A DNA stretch of 64,000 nucleotides from Stieleria sedimenti (lineage in GTDB: Bacteria; Planctomycetota; Planctomycetia; Pirellulales; Pirellulaceae), in the NCBI RefSeq assembly GCF_025060895.1, contig NZ_JANZKV010000087.1:29730-93729 (forward strand), written 5' to 3'. Position 1 is the first letter of the stretch, and each line of letters opens with the position of its first letter. The notes beneath the pieces were generated by a model. It did not search any database. It had not been told where the DNA came from and saw nothing but the letters and a program-made list of their open reading frames with translations. This document shows, one piece after another, positions 56,761 to 64,000 of this stretch. A program made the translations under genes and the position numbers.

Positions 56761-57795
56761 ATGAAGCTCGAAACCGCACCGTTTGGAACCGCCGACGATC
56801 AACCGATCACCCGCTACACCCTCATCAATTCGAGCGGTCACCGAGTCAGTGTGATGAATTTCGGCGCCACCCTGCTGGACGTCGAAGTGCCTGATCGCGA
56901 CGGGAAGCTGGCCAACGTCAATCTGTGTTTTGATTCACTGGATCGCTATGTCGCCGGGCATCCGTATTTCGGCAGCAGTGTCGGTCGGTTCTGCAATCGC
57001 ATCGGCAACGCGAAGTTCACGATCGATGGCACTGAGTATGCTCTGGTCGTCAATCACGGAAAACACCAACTGCACGGCGGGGTCAAGAATTTTTCCTACC
57101 AGGTTTGGACTGCGGAGACGCTGGAGCAGGACGGATCGGTCGGCGTGCGGTTTAGCCTGACCAGCCCCGATGGGGACAACGGCTTTCCCGGCAACGTCGA
57201 AGTGACCGCCGAGTACAGCTGGAACGACGCCGACGAGCTGAAAATCGTCTATTCAGCGACGACAGACAAGCCGACGCACGTCAATCTGACCAACCACAGC
57301 TATTGGAATCTGGGCGGTGCGGGGACGGGGACCGCCACAGACCATGTGGCGACGATCCAGGCGGATCAGTTCTTGGACGTCGACGAGGACTTGATCCCGA
57401 CCGGTCAGTTCAACGACGTTCAGGGGACGCCACTCGATTTCCGCACGCCGACGCCGCTGGGCGACCGACTCGACCAGCTTCCCGCGACCAAGGGCTATGA
57501 CCACTGCTACATTGTGCGTGGCGAGCGCGGCCAGCTACGAAAAGCGGCCTGGGTCGCCGATCCCGATTCGGGGCGGACGTTGGAAATTGAAACGACGCAG
57601 CCCGGGATTCAACTCTACACGGCCAATCATCTCGGCGGCGGACCCGAAAACGCGGGCAACGGATCTCACGACGCGTTCTGCCTGGAGACTCAGCACTACC
57701 CCGACGCGCCCAACAAGCCGAACTTTCCCAGCACATTGCTACGAGCGGGAGACAAGATTTCTGAAACGACGGTGCATCGTTTCGGCGTCAATTAG
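56761..57795 (+). CDS. galM: Aldose 1-epimerase (galactose mutarotase)
   Basis: From ATG 56761 the protein has 344 residues; the frame open to 56518 would overlap the divergent dus gene. It interconverts alpha and beta anomers of hexoses. Family motifs are VSVMNFGATLLDVEVPDRDG, GSSVGRFCNRIGNAKF, NHGKHQLHGGVKNF and KPTHVNLTNHSYWNLGG with the catalytic-acid histidine, then TPLGDRL and an acidic region, with the catalytic-base Glu near the end (AFCLETQHYPDAPN). It has no signal peptide and so is cytoplasmic. It is followed by two strong inverted repeats. Confidence 0.93.
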   Translation: MKLETAPFGTADDQPITRYTLINSSGHRVSVMNFGATLLDVEVPDRDGKLANVNLCFDSLDRYVAGHPYFGSSVGRFCNRIGNAKFTIDGTEYALVVNHGKHQLHGGVKNFSYQVWTAETLEQDGSVGVRFSLTSPDGDNGFPGNVEVTAEYSWNDADELKIVYSATTDKPTHVNLTNHSYWNLGGAGTGTATDHVATIQADQFLDVDEDLIPTGQFNDVQGTPLDFRTPTPLGDRLDQLPATKGYDHCYIVRGERGQLRKAAWVADPDSGRTLEIETTQPGIQLYTANHLGGGPENAGNGSHDAFCLETQHYPDAPNKPNFPSTLLRAGDKISETTVHRFGVN

Positions 57796-57819
57796 TATTC
57801 CGTGTCAGCTACATTTTCG

Positions 57820-57889
57820 GGTAGTGGACGAGGCGACGAGTCCCCCGCAGTCGGCATATTGGCAAGGACTCGTCGCCTCGTCCACTACC
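57820..57889. repeat. Perfect 24-bp inverted repeat 3' of galM
   Basis: Arms at 57820-57843 and 57866-57889 are exact complements (core GTAGTGGACGAGGCGACG). The loop is 22 bases. It starts 25 bases after the galM stop codon in the 279-base convergent gap 57796-58074, which has no gene. Confidence 0.85.
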
Positions 57890-57919
57890 GCCTACCCGGG
57901 CGATCCATCGAAAAGCACA

Positions 57920-57992
57920 CCCACGGATAGCAGCGCGAACCCACGGATGACGGGGTACAATTAATACGTGGGTTCGCGCTGCCATCCGTGGG
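57920..57992. repeat. 25-bp inverted repeat 3' of the DUF1080 gene
   Basis: Arms at 57920-57944 and 57968-57992 differ at one position (core GCAGCGCGAACCCAC). That mismatch becomes a G-U pair in a minus-strand transcript, the direction of the DUF1080 gene. It is a different family from the neighbouring 24-bp repeat, each facing the gene on its own side. Confidence 0.85.
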
Positions 57993-58074
57993 CCCAGTCA
58001 TCGTTCCGCAAGTTACAGCCTGACCTTTTTCCGCTCGCGGGGCAATCGCAAACGCGGGCGACAACAAACACCGC

Positions 58075-58746
58075 TCACAGTTCTTTCAAACGCACGTTGC
58101 GATAGTAGACCTCCAGCGGCGGCCCGCTGTGGACCTGCAGCCCGATCACGCCTTCGCGTTCGATATCGGGATCTTGCTCGGTGTAGTCCACCGTTTGGAC
58201 GCCGTTCAAAAAGATCTGAATCCGGTCGCCGCGGGCGATGATTTTCAACGTGTTCCACTGGCCGCGTTTCACCGTCTTCATCGCCAACTCAGGCGATTCG
58301 GCTAAAAACTTTCGTCGTCGGGATTCATCGTACAACGCCCCCCAGCAGGTCCCGTTGGGCATGAATCCGATGTCGGCCTGATAGCCGATGACTTCGGTGT
58401 CATTCGGGATGCGTTTGGTGCGGAATTGAACGCCGGCGTTGTTGCCTTGCCCGACCAGTTTCGCGTCGACGGACAATTCAAAATCGCGATAGGTCTTGTT
58501 GGTGCACAAAAACTGGTTGGCGGGTATTTTTTCAGTCGCGCTGCCGGCAACGATCGCACCGTCCTGGACGCGGAACCATTGGGTATCACCGTTCCAGCCG
58601 TCGAGGGTTTTTCCGTCGAACAACGGAACCTCATCACCCGGAGCGGTGTCAGCGGCTGACGAAAAGGCGGCGTGGATCAGGCAGGCGGCCAGCACGGCCA
58701 GGCACGACAATCCGTACAGCAGGGTTGGACGCGGGAAGTTGGGCAT
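58075..58746 (-). CDS. Exported DUF1080 (3-keto-disaccharide hydrolase-like) protein
   Basis: From ATG 58746 the protein has 223 residues with a signal peptide (LYGLSCLAVLAACLIHAAF). The single DUF1080 concanavalin-like domain shows VPLFDGKTLDGWNGD, FLCTNKTYRDFELSVDAKL, NNAGVQFRTKRI, GQWNTLKIIARGDRIQIF and the closing GVIGLQVHSGPPLEVYYRNV. Members of this family are very numerous in planctomycetes; some cleave 3-keto-glycosides, but this activity cannot be assumed here. Confidence 0.88.
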   Translation of the reverse strand: MPNFPRPTLLYGLSCLAVLAACLIHAAFSSAADTAPGDEVPLFDGKTLDGWNGDTQWFRVQDGAIVAGSATEKIPANQFLCTNKTYRDFELSVDAKLVGQGNNAGVQFRTKRIPNDTEVIGYQADIGFMPNGTCWGALYDESRRRKFLAESPELAMKTVKRGQWNTLKIIARGDRIQIFLNGVQTVDYTEQDPDIEREGVIGLQVHSGPPLEVYYRNVRLKEL

Positions 58747-58866
58747 GGCGGGAGGATCCGATGGCGGGGATCGCCGAAAGTCCGGCGGATTGTGAAACGG
58801 GCAGCGATCATGATAATAGCCCTCACAGCTCCCGTGCGATGAACAGTCTCGGTTTTTTGCCCCCAC

Positions 58867-58889
58867 CGCAAGCTGGAAGCTTACGCCAC
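58867..58889 (-). repeat. Copy of the 23-bp repeat just upstream of ilvD
   Basis: An exact minus-orientation copy lies only 34 bases before the ilvD start codon. All other copies in the window lie 3' of genes, so this placement in a promoter or leader is the exception. Confidence 0.75.
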
Positions 58890-58923
58890 GTCTTCATCCC
58901 CCTTTCCCCAAACACCGTTACCG

Positions 58924-60600
58924 ATGTCCCAGCTGAACAAATACTCGAGCAAGATCACGCAGCCGAAAAGTCAGGGTGCCTCCCAAGCGATGCTCTACGC
59001 GACGGGATTGACCCGCGAAGACATGGACAAGCCCCAGGTCGGGATCGCGAGTGTTTGGTACGAGGGAAACAGCTGCAACATGCACCTGTTGGACCTGGCC
59101 GCCGAGGTCAAGCAGGGCGTGGAAGCGGCGGGCATGGTCGGAATGCGATTCAACACCATCGGTGTCAGCGACGGGATCTCGATGGGCACCGATGGGATGA
59201 GCTACTCCCTGCAAAGCCGCGATCTGATCGCCGATTCGATCGAAACCATCATGGCCGCCCAGTGGTACGATGGATTGATCGCGCTTCCGGGCTGTGACAA
59301 AAACATGCCGGGTTGTTTGATCGCGATGGGACGCTTGAATCGTCCGGCCATCATGGTTTACGGCGGCACGATCAAACCCGGGTTTCGCAACGGAGAAAAA
59401 TTAGACATCGTCAGCGCGTTCCAGTGTTACGGCCAGTTCATCGCCGGACAGATCAGCGACGACGAGCGTCAAGAGATCGTCGAAAAAAGTTGTCCCGGCG
59501 CGGGAGCCTGTGGCGGCATGTACACGGCCAACACGATGGCCACCGCGATCGAAGCGTTGGGCATGTCGCTTCCCTATTCCGCCAGTGCTCCGGCAGAAGA
59601 TCAACAGAAAAAAGACGAGTGTCGTTTGGCCGGCGAAGCGATCTTGGAATTGTTGAAGAAGGACATCAAGCCGCGTGACATCATGACGCGCGCCGCGTTC
59701 GAAAACGCGATGGTCACCGTGATGGCACTCGGCGGCAGCACCAACGCCGTGTTGCATTTGATCGCGATGGCACGCAGCGTCGACGTGCCGCTTTCGATCG
59801 ATGACTTCCAATCGGTCAGCGATCGGATTCCCTATCTGGCTGACCTGAAACCGAGTGGAAAGTTCGTCCAAGAAGACTTGCATTCGATCGGTGGGACGCC
59901 GGCGGTCATGAAGTATTTGCTCGAAAAAGGACTGATGGACGGTTCGTGTCTGACGGTGACCGGCAAGACGCTTGCCGAAAACGTCGAAGGTCTGCCGGGG
60001 TTGAAGGAAGGACAAAAGATCGTCAGTACGGTTGAAAAACCGATCAAATCCAGCGGCCACATTCGAATTCTTAAAGGCAGTTTGGCGCCCGAGGGTGCCG
60101 TGGCAAAAATCACCGGCAAGGAAGGATTGAAATTCACCGGCCCGGCTCGTTGCTTTGACAGCGAAGAAGCAATGCTGGCGGCGCTGGAGCAGAAACAGAT
60201 CCAGAAAGGCGACGTCGTCGTCATCCGGTACGAAGGCCCGCAAGGTGGCCCGGGAATGCCGGAGATGTTGACGCCGACCAGTGCGATCATGGGAGCCGGC
60301 TTGGGATCCGACGTCGCGATGATCACCGACGGTCGATTCAGCGGCGGGAGCCACGGGTTCATCGTCGGGCACGTCACCCCCGAAGCCCAACTCGGTGGAC
60401 CGATCGGATTGCTTCAGGACGGTGACCAAATCACCATCGATGCGGAAACCAATTCGCTCGATGTATCGCTGTCGGCCGAGGAAATCGCATCGCGAAAATC
60501 GGCTTGGCAAGCCCCGCCGCTGAAGGCGAATCGCGGGACGCTGTACAAGTACATCAAGACCGTCAAATCGGCCAGCGAAGGTTGCGTGACCGACGAGTAG
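58924..60600 (+). CDS. ilvD: Dihydroxy-acid dehydratase
   Basis: A 558-residue iron-sulfur enzyme of branched-chain amino acid synthesis; it dehydrates 2,3-dihydroxy-isovalerate and its isoleucine counterpart to 2-oxo acids. Cluster-ligand motifs [16 protein letters not shown] and [17 protein letters not shown] are present, with [32 protein letters not shown] and [20 protein letters not shown]. The length and the start ([12 protein letters not shown]) match the family. No other ilv or leu gene is in the window, so the gene stands alone. Confidence 0.95.
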   Translation: MSQLNKYSSKITQPKSQGASQAMLYATGLTREDMDKPQVGIASVWYEGNSCNMHLLDLAAEVKQGVEAAGMVGMRFNTIGVSDGISMGTDGMSYSLQSRDLIADSIETIMAAQWYDGLIALPGCDKNMPGCLIAMGRLNRPAIMVYGGTIKPGFRNGEKLDIVSAFQCYGQFIAGQISDDERQEIVEKSCPGAGACGGMYTANTMATAIEALGMSLPYSASAPAEDQQKKDECRLAGEAILELLKKDIKPRDIMTRAAFENAMVTVMALGGSTNAVLHLIAMARSVDVPLSIDDFQSVSDRIPYLADLKPSGKFVQEDLHSIGGTPAVMKYLLEKGLMDGSCLTVTGKTLAENVEGLPGLKEGQKIVSTVEKPIKSSGHIRILKGSLAPEGAVAKITGKEGLKFTGPARCFDSEEAMLAALEQKQIQKGDVVVIRYEGPQGGPGMPEMLTPTSAIMGAGLGSDVAMITDGRFSGGSHGFIVGHVTPEAQLGGPIGLLQDGDQITIDAETNSLDVSLSAEEIASRKSAWQAPPLKANRGTLYKYIKTVKSASEGCVTDE

Positions 60601-60669
60601 GATGGCGTGATCAGAAAGCGTTACAATGAAGCTTGACGATTCTCCCCCCCCATCCCCTCCTTGCTCAAA

Positions 60670-61665
60670 ATGCGACTTATGAAAATCCGTTGTTTGGCCG
60701 CGTTGTTTCTTGGTCTGTTGGTGCTCCCTTGCCAGGCTGACGATTCCGGCGGTGGACAAGCCGTCGATTCCGAATCGCTTTGGATCACTTCGATTACTGC
60801 CGCCGGTGACGGAAGTTTTGTCGCCGGCACGGCAACCGGATTGCTGTTGCGGCCTGGATCGGTTGCAAGGTTTCAACCCGACACGCCCGGCCAACTGGAT
60901 CCGCTTTATGAGCATTCCGCAGCCGTGTGGACGGTGGCAACCACGTCCGATGGCAAGAAGATCGCCAGCGCGGACTACAAGGGAAACTTGGTGGTCTACG
61001 ATGTCGACTCCAAAACGCCAACGACCCACGAGGGAGCTTTTGAACGATGGTGCCAAAAAATCCTCGTTTCACCCGATGACCAGATGATCGTCGCGGGGAA
61101 CGAATCGGGGAAACTGTTTGCGTGGAGTCTCGCTGACGCCAAGGTGTCCAAATCAGTTGAACTGAGTCAAGCGTCAATTACGTCCCTGGCGTTCTCTCCC
61201 GACAAGTCCCAGTTGGCCGCCACCGACGGTGAGGGGAAAGTCCATTTGCTGAAATGGCCCGAGTTGGAAAGCACCGGCGTCGTGGCGGTGGGTGAAGAAA
61301 CCGCGTGGTGTGTCGCGTACGAAAGTGATGCGTCGCTGATCGTAGGCTCGGCCGATCGCAATCTGTACCGTGTCGAAGCCAAACCAGATGCGAAACCGGA
61401 GTCGATCGCCAAGGGCACGGACTGGATCACCCGAATCGCGGTCTCGGACGCCGGCCAGATCGCCGCGTCCGAAGTCAGTGGCAAAATCCATTTTGCGTCC
61501 GGAGGCAGTGTGTCGACGATCGGTGCCGAAAGTGGTGTGTGGGCGCTGTGTTTTCGGGGGGCAGGGCAGTTGCTCGTCGGCACTCGCAAGAACGGCATCG
61601 TCACCGCCGGGCAACGTTGGGCGTGGCAACCCGCCGTCGCAAAAACGGCGGAGGCCAAGGAATGA
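60670..61665 (+). CDS. Exported WD40-repeat protein
   Basis: Starts at 60670 or the in-frame ATG 60679, in both cases before a signal peptide (IRCLAALFLGLLVLPCQA); about 331 residues. The rest is a WD40-type beta-propeller with repeated blade patterns: AAVWTVATTSDGKKIASADYKG, QKILVSPDDQMIVAGNESG, ASITSLAFSPDKSQLAATDG, WCVAYESDASLIVGSADR and GVWALCFRGAGQLLVGTR. These suggest six to seven blades and a scaffold or sensor role, not an enzyme. The stop overlaps the start of the PSP1 gene by four bases (61662-61665), so the two are likely co-translated. Confidence 0.78.
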   Translation: MRLMKIRCLAALFLGLLVLPCQADDSGGGQAVDSESLWITSITAAGDGSFVAGTATGLLLRPGSVARFQPDTPGQLDPLYEHSAAVWTVATTSDGKKIASADYKGNLVVYDVDSKTPTTHEGAFERWCQKILVSPDDQMIVAGNESGKLFAWSLADAKVSKSVELSQASITSLAFSPDKSQLAATDGEGKVHLLKWPELESTGVVAVGEETAWCVAYESDASLIVGSADRNLYRVEAKPDAKPESIAKGTDWITRIAVSDAGQIAASEVSGKIHFASGGSVSTIGAESGVWALCFRGAGQLLVGTRKNGIVTAGQRWAWQPAVAKTAEAKE

Positions 61666-62579
61666 CGAGTCCGGATTTGCCGGAACGTATGACGCAATCA
61701 GAACCGCCCAAACCGAAAAAAAACTGGGAATACGTCGCCCGGTTCGGCTCCATGCGAATCCTCGGCGTGCTCAGTACACGGGAGAGCTTTCGCTATAACG
61801 ACCAGGTGGTCGCGCGAACCGATCGCGGGACCGAGATCGCGACGGTGCTCTGCGAAGCGACGCCCAACGCGCTGGATTCCATGAACGAACCCACTGCGGG
61901 AAAGATTGTCCGGCGGCTTTCCGAGGACGATCGCAAGCAGTGGGAACACATCCAGGGTCAGACCCGCGATGATTTGGCGATCTGTCAGCGCTGTGTCGAC
62001 GCGCGGGCGTTGAAAATGGATTTGGTGGACGTCGAGCGGCTGCTCGGCGGAGAACGGATCGTCGTCTACTACGTCGCCGAGGGGCGGGTCGATTTTCGCC
62101 AATTGGTCCGCGATCTGGCCGGCGAGTTCCAGACCCGGATCGAAATGCGGCAGATCGGCGTCCGCGACGAGGCCAAGCTGCTGGCCGACTATGGCGATTG
62201 CGGCCAACCGCTGTGCTGTGCGACGTTTTTGAGCAAGATGCCGCCGGTGTCGATGAAGATGGCTAAACTGCAACGATCGACCCTGGATCCGACAAAAATT
62301 TCCGGGCGATGCGGGAGGCTGAAATGTTGTTTACGCTATGAGTTTGAGACCTACGAGGCACTTGCGGCCGAGCTGCCGCCGATCGGTGCGGAGATTTTGA
62401 CCCGAGAAGGCAACGCTTCGGTCTTGGCTCACGACATTCTTTCGCAACAATTGATGGTGCGGACGGAGGACAATCGGAGGATACTGTTAGGTGTCGACCA
62501 AGTCGTTCGTGTGACCAAGGCTCCGCCGCCAGCCAAACCCCGCCGAAGCGGGCGCAATGGTGGCACCCGAGACGCTTGA
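61662..62579 (+). CDS. PSP1-domain protein (RicT/YaaT-like), iron-sulfur type
   Basis: Starts at ATG 61662, overlapping the preceding stop by four bases, and gives 305 residues. The PSP1 domain is seen as RYNDQVVARTDRGTEIATVL, VYYVAEGRVDFRQLVRDLA and FQTRIEMRQIGVRDEAKLL. Three cysteine groups, Cys108/111 (ICQRC), Cys180/185/186 (GDCGQPLCC) and Cys217/222/223 (GRCGRLKCC), match RicT/YaaT, which binds Fe-S clusters with RicA and RicF and affects RNase Y and developmental signalling in Bacillus. The partner proteins are not seen here. Its basic C-terminal tail (KPRRSGRNGG) could touch RNA. Confidence 0.88.
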   Translation: MTSPDLPERMTQSEPPKPKKNWEYVARFGSMRILGVLSTRESFRYNDQVVARTDRGTEIATVLCEATPNALDSMNEPTAGKIVRRLSEDDRKQWEHIQGQTRDDLAICQRCVDARALKMDLVDVERLLGGERIVVYYVAEGRVDFRQLVRDLAGEFQTRIEMRQIGVRDEAKLLADYGDCGQPLCCATFLSKMPPVSMKMAKLQRSTLDPTKISGRCGRLKCCLRYEFETYEALAAELPPIGAEILTREGNASVLAHDILSQQLMVRTEDNRRILLGVDQVVRVTKAPPPAKPRRSGRNGGTRDA

Positions 62580-62640
62580 CGGTTGGTCGAGGATGACGGT
62601 GTGATGAATCAGATAAAAACGAATCTAGATAGACCGCGAC

Positions 62641-63087
62641 ATGAGCAATGAATTGACCAACTCGCCCCTCCAAGCGATGCGAAAATTGTTGAAGGAGGAC
62701 GCGCGGTACAAGTACGAGGCCTATCAATTCATCCGAGAAGCCCTGCAGTTTGCCCACGAGCATCTGCCCGAGCTGACCGAAGCCGCAATCTCGGCGGAAT
62801 CGATGTCCAAGGGACGGCCCAAACACATCACCGGTCAACAGCTCTGCGAAGCCTGTCGTCGATACGCCATCGACCAATACGGTTACCTGGGCCGCATGGT
62901 GTTGGGGTCGTGGGGAATCAAATCGACCAGCGACTTCGGTGAAATCGTCTACAATCTGATCCGCATCGAGCAGATGCGAAAGAGCGAGTCGGATCGTCGT
63001 GAAGACTTCGACGACGTCTACCCCTTCGATAACGCGTTCGAACCCGAGTTTTCGCTGCCGAAAGTCGTTGACGATCTGGAATGCTAA
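62641..63087 (+). CDS. Minf_1886 family protein (Planctomycete/Verrucomicrobia-type conserved protein)
   Basis: A 148-residue soluble protein with no signal peptide. The compact helical pattern (DARYKYEAYQFIREALQFAH, ITGQQLCEACRRYAIDQYG, VLGSWGIKSTSDFGEIVYNL) matches the family found mainly in Planctomycetes and Verrucomicrobia. No function is known. It overlaps the next gene by seven bases, suggesting an operon with the methyltransferase-like gene. Confidence 0.85.
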   Translation: MSNELTNSPLQAMRKLLKEDARYKYEAYQFIREALQFAHEHLPELTEAAISAESMSKGRPKHITGQQLCEACRRYAIDQYGYLGRMVLGSWGIKSTSDFGEIVYNLIRIEQMRKSESDRREDFDDVYPFDNAFEPEFSLPKVVDDLEC

Positions 63088-63974
63088 GAACGCATTCGAT
63101 CACCACCATGCCATCCATGATCTCACCTGCCCAGCTTTGCCTCATGCGCGTCGCAATCTGCTTCATGCTCGCGGCCACCTTCAGTGGAGTCCTGATGGTT
63201 TATCCGGCCTGCGTCGCGCAAGACGCTGCCGTTGAGCAGAGCTCGCCGTCGTCAAACGAGGCGCCTCAAACATCTGACGAGAAACCCAACGAGCAGGCGC
63301 GGAAGAGCTATCTGGGACGTGTCGTCGCGCAACCGATGAGCCATCTCGGCGCGTCCTGGTTGGTGCGACCGGAACGCGATGAAGAAGAAAGCGCTTCCGA
63401 ATCGTTTCAGAAACTCGACCTCAAGCCGGGAATGGTGCTTTGTGATCTCGGCTGCGGCAACGGATATTGGACGCTGCCGATGGCCAGGAAGGTCGGACCG
63501 GAAGGAGCCGTCTATGCCGTCGACATCCAGCCGGAAATGTTGCAGAAACTCCGTCAACGCGCCGACCAATTCGGCCTGAAAAACATTCGCCCGGTTTTGG
63601 GGACGATCGACAATCCGAAGATACCGGAAAACAAAATCGACTTGCTATTGATGGTCGATGTCTATCACGAGTTCTCGCACCCGCAATCGATGCTTTGGGA
63701 GATTCGGCGTTCCTTGACGCCCACCGGAGTCGTCGCGTTGCTGGAGTACCGGAAAGAAGATCCGACGGTTCCGATCAAACTGTTGCACAAAATGTCGAAA
63801 CGACAGATCATGAAGGAATACCATGCCAACGGGTTCAAGCTGGTGCGTGAATACAACGAATTGCCGTGGCAACACCTGATGTTCTTCGCCCGCGACGACA
63901 GCCCGCTCGAAGCGATCCAGCCGGAGCCGACCGAACAAGTGCTCCAACGCATCGGTCCCGCACAAGAGCGTTGA
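63081..63974 (+). CDS. Class I SAM-dependent methyltransferase with an export signal
   Basis: A 297-residue protein. The methyltransferase fold is clear: motif I VLCDLGCGNGYWTLPMA (about 120-136), then VYAVDIQPEMLQKLRQ, the acidic DLLLMVDVYHEFSHPQ and LLEYRKEDP. The N-terminus holds a hydrophobic leader (RVAICFMLAATFSGVLMVYP) followed by a low-complexity Ser/Pro/Glu linker to residue 78, so the domain seems to be exported or membrane-tethered, an odd place for a SAM enzyme. Starts at 63108 and 63117 are alternatives. The product ends 26 bases before the window edge. Confidence 0.8.
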   Translation: MLRTHSITTMPSMISPAQLCLMRVAICFMLAATFSGVLMVYPACVAQDAAVEQSSPSSNEAPQTSDEKPNEQARKSYLGRVVAQPMSHLGASWLVRPERDEEESASESFQKLDLKPGMVLCDLGCGNGYWTLPMARKVGPEGAVYAVDIQPEMLQKLRQRADQFGLKNIRPVLGTIDNPKIPENKIDLLLMVDVYHEFSHPQSMLWEIRRSLTPTGVVALLEYRKEDPTVPIKLLHKMSKRQIMKEYHANGFKLVREYNELPWQHLMFFARDDSPLEAIQPEPTEQVLQRIGPAQER

Positions 63975-64000
63975 TCGCGCTGGTGTCCAGCCTTTAGGCC

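Noticed and set aside
59401..61056. 551-residue minus-strand open frame antisense to ilvD
   Set aside because: ilvD has all family motifs on the plus strand. The long antisense frame follows from high G+C third positions and its translation shows no family features.

Overview
This window is a chromosomal segment of a planctomycete of the family Pirellulaceae (Rhodopirellula/Stieleria type). The evidence is the set of lineage-typical families: two planctomycete cytochrome modules with their secreted partners (DUF1592/DUF1588 + DUF1552, and DUF1549/DUF1553 + DUF1501), a sulfatase, a DUF1080 protein, a DUF1570 protein, a Minf_1886-type protein, and a giant surface protein with a planctomycete-style N-terminus (QLEDRLLFDA). 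High G+C, few Shine-Dalgarno sites and long antisense shadow ORFs also fit. I see no rRNA, tRNA, CRISPR array, insertion sequence or prophage.

Layout. 1-5.6 kb: tail of a membrane-anchored protein, an SDF-type symporter fused to a solute-binding domain, a Wzz-like polysaccharide co-polymerase and a TIM-barrel isomerase. 6.1-9.9 kb: cytochrome/DUF1552 pair. 10.3-14.1 kb: parvulin foldase coupled to an unknown secreted protein, then a DUF1570 protein. 14.2-18.4 kb: nadB, an old yellow enzyme, and an overlapping histidine kinase/STAS pair. 18.5-21.7 kb: two coupled lipoproteins (one very His-rich) and typA. 22.2-29.8 kb: a complete Na+-translocating NADH:quinone reductase operon, nqrABCDEF, ending in a flavin transferase gene. 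29.8-40.1 kb: HAD phosphatase, DUF3754 membrane protein and a 2676-residue DUF11-repeat protein. 40.4-49.5 kb: a decayed gene, a sulfatase, a secreted protein of unknown function and the second cytochrome/DUF1501 pair. 49.7-57.8 kb: lectin-like protein, DUF1015 protein, exonuclease-BRCT, rimI, LarA-like protein, dus, galM. 58-64 kb: DUF1080 protein, ilvD, and a run of WD40 protein, PSP1 protein, Minf_1886 protein and an exported-looking methyltransferase.

The most notable protein is the last gene of the nqr operon. It encodes an ApbE flavin transferase whose C-terminus is a membrane segment plus a four-cysteine motif matching NqrM, the small Nqr iron-maturation factor. One polypeptide would therefore supply both FMN attachment (NqrB, NqrC) and iron-centre assembly (NqrD/NqrE, whose four ligand cysteines are all present). 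A perfect CRP/FNR-type palindrome lies about 100 bp upstream of nqrA.

The most notable non-coding signal is a set of dispersed, hairpin-forming intergenic repeats of at least nine sequence types. They lie almost always just 3' of genes, several touching or entering stop codons. One type (23-bp core) has seven copies here, including a 46-bp tandem array. Another (15-bp word beginning GGCA) is arranged as a large inverted array between two convergent genes. They may act as bidirectional transcription ends or RNA-stability elements; this is inference.
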